Of a stretch of 23,006 nt of DNA, positions 1-6,893 are shown one piece after another. Position 1 is the stretch's first letter; each line of letters opens with the position of its first letter. This DNA is from Candidatus Dadabacteria bacterium RIFCSPHIGHO2_12_FULL_53_21 (GTDB lineage Bacteria; Desulfobacterota_D; UBA1144; Nemesobacterales; UBA2774): the NCBI GenBank assembly GCA_001775255.1, contig MFCJ01000006.1:244-23249 (forward strand), read 5' to 3'. The notes beneath the pieces are model-generated. The model made no database searches and had not been told where the DNA came from. It worked only from the letters and a program-made list of their open reading frames with translations. The position numbers were made by a program, and so were the translations under genes.

Positions 1-235
1 TATGCACGGCCATGGTGCTGATAAGGAATATCGGACGCCCTTTGCCGTCCAGTCCGTACGGCATGAGCGAGCCGAAGGGCGAGCCCGGGTGCTTCTTCGA
101 ATTAGTCGAAAGCGTCCCCATTCTGTTCCTGTGAACGAGGGTCCTCACCCGCTCCGCATATGAAGGCTCTGGCACCGGCTCCCGGATTTCCGAAGACGAC
201 GTCCATCCGTGTTGTCTCGAAGTGGGTTTGGACAT
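1..235 (-). CDS. HugZ/pyridoxamine 5'-phosphate oxidase-like protein, 5' part only
   Basis: The reverse strand opens at an ATG (233-235) behind a GGGAGAG ribosome site and stays open to the window edge, giving 78 N-terminal residues. A polar leader of about 25 residues is followed by SYAERVRTLVHRNRMGTLST and then by HPGSPFGSLMPYG, DGKGRPIFLIS and TMAVH. This is the pattern of the first strands of the split-barrel flavin-binding fold in HugZ/PNPOx-like haem-utilisation proteins, where a Ser/Thr-rich 'G.LST' strand is followed by 'P.GS..PY..D..G.P.FL'. Family members bind flavin or haem; the exact substrate cannot be told from the N-terminus. It is divergent from obg with a 172-bp gap. The C-terminal part, which would hold the HugZ-specific domain, lies outside the window, so HugZ versus generic PNPOx-like is undecided. 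Confidence 0.7.
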   Translation of the reverse strand, partial: MSKPTSRQHGWTSSSEIREPVPEPSYAERVRTLVHRNRMGTLSTNSKKHPGSPFGSLMPYGLDGKGRPIFLISTMAVH

Positions 236-393
236 TTTGTTTCTCTCCCGAAGGGTTTCATTTTATAAATAAACTTCAAGCTAAACTATACAGGCTGCTC
301 TCTCAAGAGCTTTTTAAATTATACATCACCCCTTCAGGCACTTTCTCCGCAACGACACAATTCGGGCTGTTCCGAAATATTTTTTTAATCGAT

Positions 394-399
394 TATAAT
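394..399 (+). promoter_or_regulatory. Perfect -10 box (TATAAT) 8 nt before the obg start codon
   Basis: TATAAT lies at 394-399 and the obg ATG at 408. A start point 6-8 nt after the box would give a leader of 0-3 nt. No Shine-Dalgarno sequence is visible before the ATG, and the start codon itself is fixed by homology to Obg. The -35 region is weak. It may therefore be a leaderless mRNA. Confidence 0.45.
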
Positions 400-407
400 A
401 TCAGCCC

Positions 408-1430
408 ATGGTCAAGTTCATCGATGAAGCGAAGATATACGTGAAGTCAGGGGGCGGAGGAAGGGGCTGTGTCAGTTTCAGGCGGGAAAAGTACGTCCCG
501 CGCGGAGGTCCGAACGGGGGCGACGGCGGAAACGGGGGCGATGTCATTCTTAAGACGAATGAAAATATGTCGTCCCTCCTCGACCACAGGTACAGGCAGC
601 ACTACAAGGCGAAAAGGGGCGAGCACGGAAAGGGAAAGGACATGCACGGTAAGAACGCCGATACCCTCTACATCCCGGTGCCTGTAGGAACGATCGCCAG
701 GGACTTCGAAACGGGTGAAGTCTTGGGGGACCTTACCGAAAAGGACGAAACACTGCTCGTCGCGAAAGGCGGCAAGGGCGGGAAAGGCAACGCCCGGTTT
801 GCGACATCGACCAACCAGGCGCCCAAGATAGCCGAGCCCGGAGGCGAAGGCGAAGAGAGGACACTACGCCTCGAGCTGAAGCTCCTCGCGGACGTGGGCA
901 TAATAGGGTTTCCGAACGCCGGGAAATCCACGCTCATTTCCAGAATATCGGCCGCACGGCCGAAGGTCGCAGATTACCCCTTCACGACGCTTGTGCCGAA
1001 CCTCGGGGTGGTCAGCTACGGGGATGGAAAAACGTTCGTAGTCGCGGATATACCGGGCATTATTGAAGGCGCTCATGAGGGTGCGGGACTCGGAATCCAG
1101 TTTCTCAGGCACGTCGAGCGGACGAAGCTCCTCGTACACCTGCTCGACCTCTCACCAGCCACCGGCAGGGACCCTATCGACGATTACGAGACCCTGAACA
1201 GGGAGCTCGGAGCTTACAGCGCCGAGCTTTCAAAGAAGCCTCAGATCGTCGCGCCCAACAAAATAGACATTACAGAGGCGAGAGAGAAGCTCAAAGAGGT
1301 CAAAAAATATTTCGATAAGATGGGGATCATGATTTACCCGGTATCCTCCGCTACGGGAAACGGATTAAAGGAGCTCGTCCTCGCAGCCGTAAAGGAACTA
1401 GGAACCCTCGTCCCCGATAAATTAGAATAA
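408..1430 (+). CDS. obg: Obg/CgtA GTPase
   Basis: A 340-residue essential-type GTPase linked to late 50S ribosome assembly and stringent response. The glycine-rich Obg fold covers about residues 1-158 (CVSFRREKYV, then PRGGPNGGDGG). The G domain follows: G1 GFPNAGKS at 167-174, switch TT at 193-194, G3 DIPG at 214-217, G4 NKID at 284-287 and G5 SSATG at 313-317. The protein ends soon after the G domain, so it lacks the variable C-terminal OCT domain of some Firmicute Obgs and matches the short proteobacterial form. The start at 408 gives the family N-terminus (M-V-K-F-I-D-E-A). No ribosome site precedes it; a TATAAT box sits 8 nt upstream. It converges with the multicopper oxidase gene across 57 bp, without an obvious terminator hairpin. 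Confidence 0.97.
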   Translation: MVKFIDEAKIYVKSGGGGRGCVSFRREKYVPRGGPNGGDGGNGGDVILKTNENMSSLLDHRYRQHYKAKRGEHGKGKDMHGKNADTLYIPVPVGTIARDFETGEVLGDLTEKDETLLVAKGGKGGKGNARFATSTNQAPKIAEPGGEGEERTLRLELKLLADVGIIGFPNAGKSTLISRISAARPKVADYPFTTLVPNLGVVSYGDGKTFVVADIPGIIEGAHEGAGLGIQFLRHVERTKLLVHLLDLSPATGRDPIDDYETLNRELGAYSAELSKKPQIVAPNKIDITEAREKLKEVKKYFDKMGIMIYPVSSATGNGLKELVLAAVKELGTLVPDKLE

Positions 1431-1487
1431 TTCCGGTAATTTACTTGCCAATTATAATCTAATATATCAAGTCGATTTCAGGCCCCG

Positions 1488-2957
1488 TCACATCTCCTCG
1501 GGAGGGCACTCGTCAGCGAAACAGGCCTCGAACACAGCCATCATTCCGTTATCCTCGTGCTGCCCGATGTGGCAATGGTAAACCGCCTTGCCCTCTATTA
1601 TCGGGTTCCTGAAATCGATAACCACCACGACCTCACCGGGCCCTTCAAAGTCCGGATCCTGTCCCTGATAAGGCAGGTTCACGGTATCCTGCCAGCCTAC
1701 GAACGGCTGCTCCACACCGTTAATCTCGCACACCTGGAAGTCCGTAAGGTGAATGTGGAATACATGCAGCTCCTGTGACGTATTCTGAAGCGTCCACCTC
1801 TCCAGGTCTCCAATATGTACGACAGTATCGACCCGTTCGGGATCGAATACCTGTCCGTTTATGAAGAAGGTGTCCCCGTCCTCGGTTTCGGAGAATACGA
1901 AATTCCTGCTCCTCTGCACCGGCTGATCGCAGAGATTCTCCACGACCGGGAATTCGGCTTCTGAAATAGGAAGCTCGATCGGGTCCTCGACCGGGTCGCC
2001 CTCGACGACCATGGTCAGCACAGTCTCACCGCCGTACTGGTCTCCCTGTGGTCCCGTGCTTATCTTCCTGGCCCTGAGCTTGTAAGTCCCCGGTTTGCCC
2101 CCCTGAACCAATACTCCAACCCTGGAGGCTGTCGGCATGAATTCCTCGTCCTTTACCACTGTCTGGTTATGCCTGTTTCCGTCTCTTTCAATTTCATAGA
2201 ACTCATGGTCCTCGAGCACGAGGTTATAGTAGTGGTCGGCGCCTATGTTCGCTATATGCCAGAACTGCGTCTCGCCCGGGCGTATAGTAAGCACAGGGTT
2301 CGTCTGTCCGTTGACCGTAGGGTTCGTAGGCGCGCTAATATCTATATCAGCCCCCTGCGGAACCACGCCGTCTATTATCTGTACGTCCTTCAGATACATG
2401 ATCTGCTCCTTAATGCCATTGAGCTGAGGGAATGGGGCGAGCACTCCGTTAACGATGAGCCCTCCCGAAAGCCCGCTCATGATCTGATATTCCGTGAGGC
2501 CGAAGAGGTGGGCGTGGTAATAGAACATACCTTCCGGGTGGTCTTCGGGGATTTCTACTTCATAGTCGAAGCTTCCCGAGGGCGTTATCATGATGAAAAT
2601 ATCGTCAGAAGGGCTTAAAGGGCTTACGTTCATGCCGTGATAATGGACGTTGGTCATCTGGTCGATAAAATTGTTCACCCTGAGCCTGATCGTATCCCCC
2701 GGATTTACCCTAAGCACGGGCGGCGTGTAAAGGCCGTTATAAGTAGGGCTCATGAATTCTTTCCCGTTCACTTCGTTCTGAGAGAACAGGACATCGAATT
2801 CTTCGTCGATCACTCCTCCAACACTGGAAATGATGGGAGGATTCCTGAAGGTTTCTCCGATAGGCTTATGCTTGTTATTTTCACATCCGCTTACCGACAA
2901 AAACGAAACAACGAAAATTATAAATAGCATTCCCGCAGCTTTGGAATAATCTCGCAT
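1488..2957 (-). CDS. Multicopper oxidase, lipoprotein-anchored
   Basis: A 489-residue three-cupredoxin-domain oxidase that couples one-electron oxidation of a substrate (metal ion or phenol) to reduction of O2 to water. The signal sequence ends in a lipobox (V-S-G-C, Cys25), so a membrane-anchored mature protein facing the periplasm is expected. All copper ligand motifs are visible: HYH at 105-107, HAH at 148-150, HVFHIH at 398-403 and HCHIGQHEDNGMM at 461-473, with Cys462 as the type 1 ligand and Met472 as the probable axial ligand. There is no Met-rich insert of the CueO type. An AGGAGG site lies 4 nt before the ATG. The SCO gene ends 46 bp upstream on the same strand, so the two are likely co-transcribed. 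Laccase-like, Mn(II)/Fe(II) or Cu(I) oxidase roles cannot be separated from sequence alone. Confidence 0.93.
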   Translation of the reverse strand: MRDYSKAAGMLFIIFVVSFLSVSGCENNKHKPIGETFRNPPIISSVGGVIDEEFDVLFSQNEVNGKEFMSPTYNGLYTPPVLRVNPGDTIRLRVNNFIDQMTNVHYHGMNVSPLSPSDDIFIMITPSGSFDYEVEIPEDHPEGMFYYHAHLFGLTEYQIMSGLSGGLIVNGVLAPFPQLNGIKEQIMYLKDVQIIDGVVPQGADIDISAPTNPTVNGQTNPVLTIRPGETQFWHIANIGADHYYNLVLEDHEFYEIERDGNRHNQTVVKDEEFMPTASRVGVLVQGGKPGTYKLRARKISTGPQGDQYGGETVLTMVVEGDPVEDPIELPISEAEFPVVENLCDQPVQRSRNFVFSETEDGDTFFINGQVFDPERVDTVVHIGDLERWTLQNTSQELHVFHIHLTDFQVCEINGVEQPFVGWQDTVNLPYQGQDPDFEGPGEVVVVIDFRNPIIEGKAVYHCHIGQHEDNGMMAVFEACFADECPPEEM

Positions 2958-3003
2958 ACATCCTCCTGTCCCAATATATGGTTATCTACATTTTAGGGAT
3001 TTT

Positions 3004-3633
3004 TTACTTTTCCCGCAATAGCTTTTTAATATCGGAAGCGATGTTCGCGGGTTCGAGCAAATAATGCGGGTACGTCAATATTAATGTACCGTCCCTGCCC
3101 ACAAGAAAAACGGTGTTCGTATGGGTCACAAGATACCTGTCCCAATGGTCCTTCTCACTCCTCCCGTAGACCTCCTGGTGCTTTACAACCGTCACGCCGT
3201 AATCCCTGGCGGCCTTTTTAATCTCCTCCGGAGAGCCTGTAACTCCGATGAAGCTCTTGTTAAAATAGGGCACATATGTTTTTAGCCTTTCCGCCGTATC
3301 CCTCTCCGGGTCGACCGTGATGAACAGGACCTGCACGTCTTTCGCCTTATCCCCCAGATTCTCCATCACCTGATTTAGCTTTGAGAGGGTTACGGGACAC
3401 ACGTCCGGGCAGTTCGTGTACCCCCATTCAATGAGAACGACTTTATCGTGAAACCTATTGAGGGATACGGGGTGTCCGTCCTGATCGATCAGATCGAAAT
3501 CGGGGGCCTGTCTCTTGTAAACCTTACCAAAGTATTTCTCCGTAAGGTCGTAATTAAGAAGCATGTACGCAAGGAAAGCCCACCCGGCGGCTGCAGCTGC
3601 AAGTATCAATAGTAATAGTATCTTCCGTCTCAT
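3004..3633 (-). CDS. SCO1/SenC family copper chaperone
   Basis: A 209-residue thioredoxin-fold protein anchored by one N-terminal membrane helix (about residues 4-26). The copper-binding CxxxC is present (NCPDVCP, Cys75 and Cys79), as is the distal His171 in VTHTNTVFLV. Classic SCO proteins deliver copper to the CuA site of cytochrome c oxidase; others serve as redox or copper partners of different cuproenzymes. No oxidase subunit genes occur nearby, and the next gene is a multicopper oxidase, so supplying copper to that enzyme is a reasonable inference. A TATAAT box on this strand lies at 3651-3656, 17 nt before the ATG. The leader would be about 10 nt long and no good ribosome site is seen. 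Confidence 0.93.
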   Translation of the reverse strand: MRRKILLLLILAAAAAGWAFLAYMLLNYDLTEKYFGKVYKRQAPDFDLIDQDGHPVSLNRFHDKVVLIEWGYTNCPDVCPVTLSKLNQVMENLGDKAKDVQVLFITVDPERDTAERLKTYVPYFNKSFIGVTGSPEEIKKAARDYGVTVVKHQEVYGRSEKDHWDRYLVTHTNTVFLVGRDGTLILTYPHYLLEPANIASDIKKLLREK

Positions 3634-3747
3634 AGCTTTTAATTCCGTACATTATAACCCAGTGTCTCTAAACAATGGAGGGCTGATATATATACCCGGA
3701 ATATATTATTGTGGAATATACAAACGATATTGATTAAACTTTATTTT

Positions 3748-4176
3748 ATGAAGATTATGGGAACGACGTTACTCACTTTAATAATCACATTCATCGGTAT
3801 GGTGACTTATGCCCAGACCCCCACAGACTCGGATAAATTCAGCTACGACAGCAACCAGGTCCTTCACCCGGAATGGTACATCAAAATCACGGACTGGTCG
3901 TTCTATACCGCAGCGAGGGTAGCAATCCTGAGCTCCGTCACGATTGAGAACACCGCCGACGTGACGTACAAGGATGTACGTGTCAATCTTATATACACCT
4001 CATATTCAGCGCCCGCCGCCGGTATCATCGCCACATCGACCGGAATGCTCCCGGTCACACTTCCCCCGAAGAGCAAAATGACCTATTTAAAAGGCGGACA
4101 AACGATGGGCGCGGGCAACCAGAATTACGATTTAGGCGATATTCAGGTCTTATCGGCGACACCCGTCAGAGACTGA
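3748..4176 (+). CDS. Exported protein of unknown function
   Basis: A 142-residue protein with a signal peptide (hydrophobic stretch LLTLIITFIGMVTYAQ, cleavage probably after Y-A-Q). The mature part reads as one small beta-sandwich: SVTIENTADVTYKDVRVNLI, then a turn, then LPPKSKMTYLKGG. The phrase 'IENTADVTYKDVRV' resembles FxLYD/DUF3426-type domains, in which a conserved N.... strand describes an Ig-like fold; that assignment is tentative. The frame is open further upstream to a TTG at 3709, but the ATG at 3748 gives a proper signal peptide. No strong ribosome site precedes either. It lies 44 bp before the heptad-repeat gene on the same strand and may share its transcript. Confidence 0.7.
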   Translation: MKIMGTTLLTLIITFIGMVTYAQTPTDSDKFSYDSNQVLHPEWYIKITDWSFYTAARVAILSSVTIENTADVTYKDVRVNLIYTSYSAPAAGIIATSTGMLPVTLPPKSKMTYLKGGQTMGAGNQNYDLGDIQVLSATPVRD

Positions 4177-4220
4177 ACAGCACGCCCGGCGATAAACCCG
4201 TAAAACATCAATACTTCGTG

Positions 4221-4856
4221 ATGAGAGATATTATCAAAGGATCAGGACAAGGAATATCGGCTATTTTTCATCCCATGCTCAAGACGGCAGCGATAGTCCT
4301 GCTTACTTTATCTCCCGTTTACACCCAGGCATACGGAGCCGGTTTAACCACAGAATCCGAAAGACCCCTTATTCAATATGACGAAAATGACACCGCTCCT
4401 CCGCCCGAAGCCGGCCCGGCTATGGACGAAGCCGAGCCTTATTTTACGGAGCCCGGGCCGTATGGGGATGAATCTGAATATTATCCGGACGAAGAAATAC
4501 AGGAGTATAGCCCTCAAGAGGAAGAATTTTTATCGGACGATCAATCGCCTCTCGTGGAACAAACCGACCCGCTAGTCGATCAGCCCGCGCCGCTTGTAGA
4601 TATGCCCGATCCTCTTGTCGACCATCCGGCGCCTCTCGTCGAGCAATCGTACCCTCTTGTCGATCAGAACCCGCCGCTGGTTGAACAACCGTCCCCGCTC
4701 GTCGCTCAGCCTGCACCCCTAGTACGTCAATCAGCCCCGCTCGTCAACCGGCCCGCGCCCCTGGTGCGACAATCAGCCCCCCTCGTCAACCAGACCGCAC
4801 CCCTGGTGCGTCAATCAGCCCCGCTCGTCAAACAGACCGCGCCTCTTGTACGCTAG
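4221..4856 (+). CDS. Exported heptad-repeat protein (15 x P-L-V-x-x-x-x) with PLIQYD motif
   Basis: I do not recognise a family. The 211-residue product has a signal peptide (hydrophobic core AAIVLLTLSPVY, probable cleavage near A-Y-G-A), then a motif PLIQYDENDTAPPP, then a strongly acidic Pro/Tyr/Glu stretch. From residue 110 to the end it consists only of heptads beginning P-L-V. The fourth heptad position is E, D, D, D, E, D, E in the first seven units, A in the eighth, then R, N, R, N, R, K, R. The tail therefore changes from acidic to basic halfway along. No Cys or enzymatic motif is seen. The PLIQYD motif and the heptads recur in the next gene. GTG 4218 and ATG 4275 are alternative starts; no start has a good ribosome site. 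Confidence 0.72.
   Translation: MRDIIKGSGQGISAIFHPMLKTAAIVLLTLSPVYTQAYGAGLTTESERPLIQYDENDTAPPPEAGPAMDEAEPYFTEPGPYGDESEYYPDEEIQEYSPQEEEFLSDDQSPLVEQTDPLVDQPAPLVDMPDPLVDHPAPLVEQSYPLVDQNPPLVEQPSPLVAQPAPLVRQSAPLVNRPAPLVRQSAPLVNQTAPLVRQSAPLVKQTAPLVR
4548..4853 (+). repeat. In-frame 21-bp coding tandem repeat with a recent 42-bp higher-order unit
   Basis: Fifteen P-L-V heptads are encoded by imperfect 21-bp units. In the last third, three near-identical 42-bp units (4725-4766, 4767-4808, 4809-4850) are visible, each encoding R-Q-S-A-P-L-V plus a partner heptad. The 5' units are much more diverged, so growth by 42-bp duplication at the 3' end is the likely recent history. Confidence 0.9.
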
Positions 4857-4921
4857 GAATTCCGGACTCAATCGTGTGATGGTATGCGGAAGATTTGCTT
4901 CAGATGTATGGCAATGCCCTA

Positions 4922-4950
4922 TTGACAATTTTACAAAAGGTAAATATAAC
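4922..4950 (+). promoter_or_regulatory. Sigma70-type promoter for the acidic PLIQYD protein gene
   Basis: TTGACA at 4922-4927, a 17-bp spacer, and TATAAC at 4945-4950. The start codon of the next gene is at 4979, which gives a short leader carrying the CAGGAGAG ribosome site. This is the best consensus promoter in the window. It means the second PLIQYD gene can be transcribed independently of the first. Confidence 0.75.
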
Positions 4951-4978
4951 AACTAAATAAAGCAACAGGAGAGAAAGC

Positions 4979-5455
4979 ATGAAAGACAATGATCACGGAA
5001 GGTTATCGGTAAGTAATATATTAATGTTGTTGGCCTTCATCGGCCTTACCGCGTTAATCGCGAGCGCCGGTATAGCCAATGCGTCTGTATTTTCCTCCGC
5101 AAAAGAGGCGCCGCTCATACAATACGACGACGATGACATGGTGCCCCCTATCCCGGACACGCCTCAGGCGCCGGAGCCGGGCGATATAGACGACCCGGCG
5201 CTATCGCCGGACAGCGTTATCACGGAGCCCGATCCCCCCATCGACCAGACAGAGCCTTACATCATAGACCCTGAGCCCGAGGTCGTTGATGAACCGGTAA
5301 TTAACCAGGATGTAAATGTGGTAAACGAACCCGGAGCCGGCGACAGCGAGGCCGTCGAGGACGAGCCCGGACCCGCCGTCGAAGAGCCCGAAGCCGTCGT
5401 AAACGAACCGGACCCTGTCGTTAATCAGGATACGCCCATAGTGGATGACGAGTAA
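4979..5455 (+). CDS. Exported, highly acidic protein with PLIQYD motif and degenerate heptads
   Basis: Family not recognised. The 158-residue product has a signal peptide or N-terminal anchor (hydrophobic residues 14-33, cleavage likely near A-N-A-S) followed by APLIQYDDDDMVPP at 44-57. This matches the preceding gene's product at the same distance from its signal peptide. The rest is almost entirely Pro, Asp, Glu, Val and Asn. Degenerate heptads can be seen from about residue 86, for example PPIDQTE, PYIIDPE, PVINQDV, NVVNEPG, AVVNEPD and PVVNQDT. They keep the [P/x]-V-[V/I]-[N/D]-[Q/E] pattern of the neighbour, but all charges are negative. No Cys and no catalytic motif. The start is fixed by CAGGAGAG 6 nt upstream and a near-consensus promoter. 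It is probably a divergent paralogue of the gene before it. Confidence 0.78.
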   Translation: MKDNDHGRLSVSNILMLLAFIGLTALIASAGIANASVFSSAKEAPLIQYDDDDMVPPIPDTPQAPEPGDIDDPALSPDSVITEPDPPIDQTEPYIIDPEPEVVDEPVINQDVNVVNEPGAGDSEAVEDEPGPAVEEPEAVVNEPDPVVNQDTPIVDDE

Positions 5456-5575
5456 CCGCGTACTCCCCGCCCGGCGAAGAAACAGGGTAAAGGAACACGA
5501 CAGAGTAGTAATTCCTTAAAAACCTGTTAAATTCTCTCTACACAATTCGGATAAAGACAAAGGAGGTACAGAATA

Positions 5576-5923
5576 TTGCTATTCGATAGAAAGATTGAAT
5601 TCAGCGATTCCAAAAAGGAAGAATGGGAGCTCCTGAGATCAAAAATCGGAACGGGGATCGAGCTGCCCCTGCCCGATTCCGAGCGCTGGTTCCATGCGCA
5701 CGTAGACGGGGACGACATTATCGTGGAGAGCGCCAAGCTGAACGTCCGCCCCTTGATGATCCATGACCCCATAAGAATTGACTTTGATGAATTCGGTATT
5801 GTCGCCAGACACTACAACAGCTTCCTTGAGCTTCAGGTCAGGACTATGAGCGACACTCATGAGGTCAGGGACAAAGTGAAAAACCTCCGGTATGTATTCA
5901 TGCTCATCTATCATTTGATATAA
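5576..5923 (+). CDS. Hypothetical cytoplasmic protein with TTG start
   Basis: Unrecognised 115-residue protein. No signal peptide or membrane helix is seen. It mixes charged helical ends with a strand-rich middle: WFHAHVDGDDIIVESAKLNV, then PLMIHDPIRIDFDEFGIV. There is one Trp-rich segment (SERWFHAHV) and no Cys. The start is chosen because a perfect AGGAGG (5561-5566) lies 9 nt before a TTG and no ATG is available near it. The C-terminal helix (KVKNLRYVFMLIYHLI) is amphipathic to hydrophobic. It stands 120 bp after the acidic protein gene and may belong to the same unit. A PilZ-like or other small beta-barrel is conceivable, but nothing in the sequence settles it. Confidence 0.68.
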   Translation: MLFDRKIEFSDSKKEEWELLRSKIGTGIELPLPDSERWFHAHVDGDDIIVESAKLNVRPLMIHDPIRIDFDEFGIVARHYNSFLELQVRTMSDTHEVRDKVKNLRYVFMLIYHLI

Positions 5924-5944
5924 GATTTAGAGACCTGCTTCTAA

Positions 5945-5975
5945 TCTCCGGGGGTATACAAACATATCCCGGAGA
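5945..5975 (+). repeat. Inverted repeat after the hypothetical gene
   Basis: An 8-bp perfect stem (TCTCCGGG at 5945-5952, CCCGGAGA at 5968-5975) encloses a 15-nt loop, 22 nt after the stop codon. No T-run follows, so a rho-independent terminator is not supported. It could be an mRNA 3'-end stabiliser or a protein site. Confidence 0.45.
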
Positions 5976-6012
5976 CTAAGGAGGTGCCGCCGCTTCAAAA
6001 CTATATGAAGTA

Positions 6013-6069
6013 CTAATGATATATTAACACTGCATTAACTGTTCCTTAATTTTTCTCGTATAGGATAAT
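6013..6069 (+). promoter_or_regulatory. Pho-box-like array of 11-bp direct repeats plus -10 box
   Basis: TTAACA (6024), TTAACT (6035) and TTAATT (6046) start exactly 11 bp apart, and a weaker CTAATG sits at 6013. This is the layout of response-regulator sites of the PhoB/PhoP family (TTAACA, 5-nt gap, TTAACA in Bacillus PhoP). A GATAAT box follows at 6064-6069, about 12 bp after the last hexamer. The repeats would thus cover the -35 region, as in Pho promoters, and no normal -35 is present. The regulator is inferred, not seen. Confidence 0.5.
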
Positions 6070-6113
6070 CATTCGCTGAAATTCTGAGAATCCATATCCC
6101 CGGAGCCGAGCCA

Positions 6114-6815
6114 ATGAGAAATATCGCAATACTGATAATATCCGCTGCTTTATCCGCTACATATGCCGGAGCTTTATCACACGCACAGACAGAAGGCTTC
6201 GATGTAAAAACACCCGTTCAAACGATATCCGACAATTCCTCTAAATTGATTAACGAAATTTCGGCCGATGCGAAAAAAGACCCGAAGACTTCCATTCCCC
6301 GGAATGCTATATGCAGCGCCGAGTGCTATCTGGTCATTCCGTCTATCCAGGTAGTTTCCGGCAGGGACGATTTTGCGGGCACGGGTCTCCTCGGGTGCCG
6401 CCATGCGGATTCCGGGAAGCTCGCTCCACCCGTATTCTTCCAAATCGCGAACCTCGGTTCCTTCAATGAAAGCGGCGGGGGGCTCGTAATTCTTGTGATG
6501 GACAGAGTCGGAGTCAAGTCCGTTCTAGGCGATCAGCTGCAGCTGACGTCCGGTAACACGGGCAGCGGGATAGTCGGGTCCGAAGCGGACGTTAAAAACC
6601 TGAAATCCTTCGTAGCCTACGCCAGGCCGGCGGGCGAGGCTATCCAGGCTTTCGACGCATCCGGCAGCGCTCTCGTTTACGACAGCGGGGATACCTTCAA
6701 TGCCTACCAGCAGGAACTGGAGCCTATAGACATAATGTTACTCAGTATTGACGTCCCTCCGGCGTTGAGGGATTTCGCCTCATCGTTAGGAGACTTGAGA
6801 AAGGGGTGCAAGTAG
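6114..6815 (+). CDS. Exported SYLF (Ysc84)-domain lipid-binding protein
   Basis: A 233-residue protein with a signal peptide (cleavage near S-H-A-Q, residue 25). A helical segment (KLINEISADAKKDPKTSIPRNAI) is followed by a beta-rich domain in which YLVIPSIQVVSG, GTGLLGCRHADSGKLAPPVF and GGGLVILVMDRVGVKSVL line up with SYLF proteins. In that family, inactivation-type phrases such as 'A.G..IFP', 'G.G.L..R...G.W..P.F' and 'D.V...M....' occur in the same order. SYLF domains bind phosphoinositides in eukaryotes; bacterial members are periplasmic and of uncertain role. Cys67, Cys71 and a later Cys near residue 95 are unusual extras. GGAG lies 9 nt before the ATG. A Pho-box-like array upstream suggests phosphate or envelope stress control. 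Confidence 0.7.
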   Translation: MRNIAILIISAALSATYAGALSHAQTEGFDVKTPVQTISDNSSKLINEISADAKKDPKTSIPRNAICSAECYLVIPSIQVVSGRDDFAGTGLLGCRHADSGKLAPPVFFQIANLGSFNESGGGLVILVMDRVGVKSVLGDQLQLTSGNTGSGIVGSEADVKNLKSFVAYARPAGEAIQAFDASGSALVYDSGDTFNAYQQELEPIDIMLLSIDVPPALRDFASSLGDLRKGCK

Positions 6816-6893
6816 GAATTAGGGATAAGGCGAATCGGCATAACCAATCCTTCGCTTTCAAAGAATCCGATAGCTCTCTCAAATTACCAGCGC

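Noticed and set aside
160..444. 94-codon plus-strand frame at the window start
   Set aside because: It overlaps the antisense HugZ-like gene and the obg promoter, with no ribosome site or family features.
4548..4853. CRISPR-like or minisatellite array
   Set aside because: The repeats are contiguous 21/42-bp units in frame within a coding sequence, without spacers.
5945..5975. Rho-independent terminator
   Set aside because: Good stem but a 15-nt loop and no T-run; kept only as an inverted repeat.
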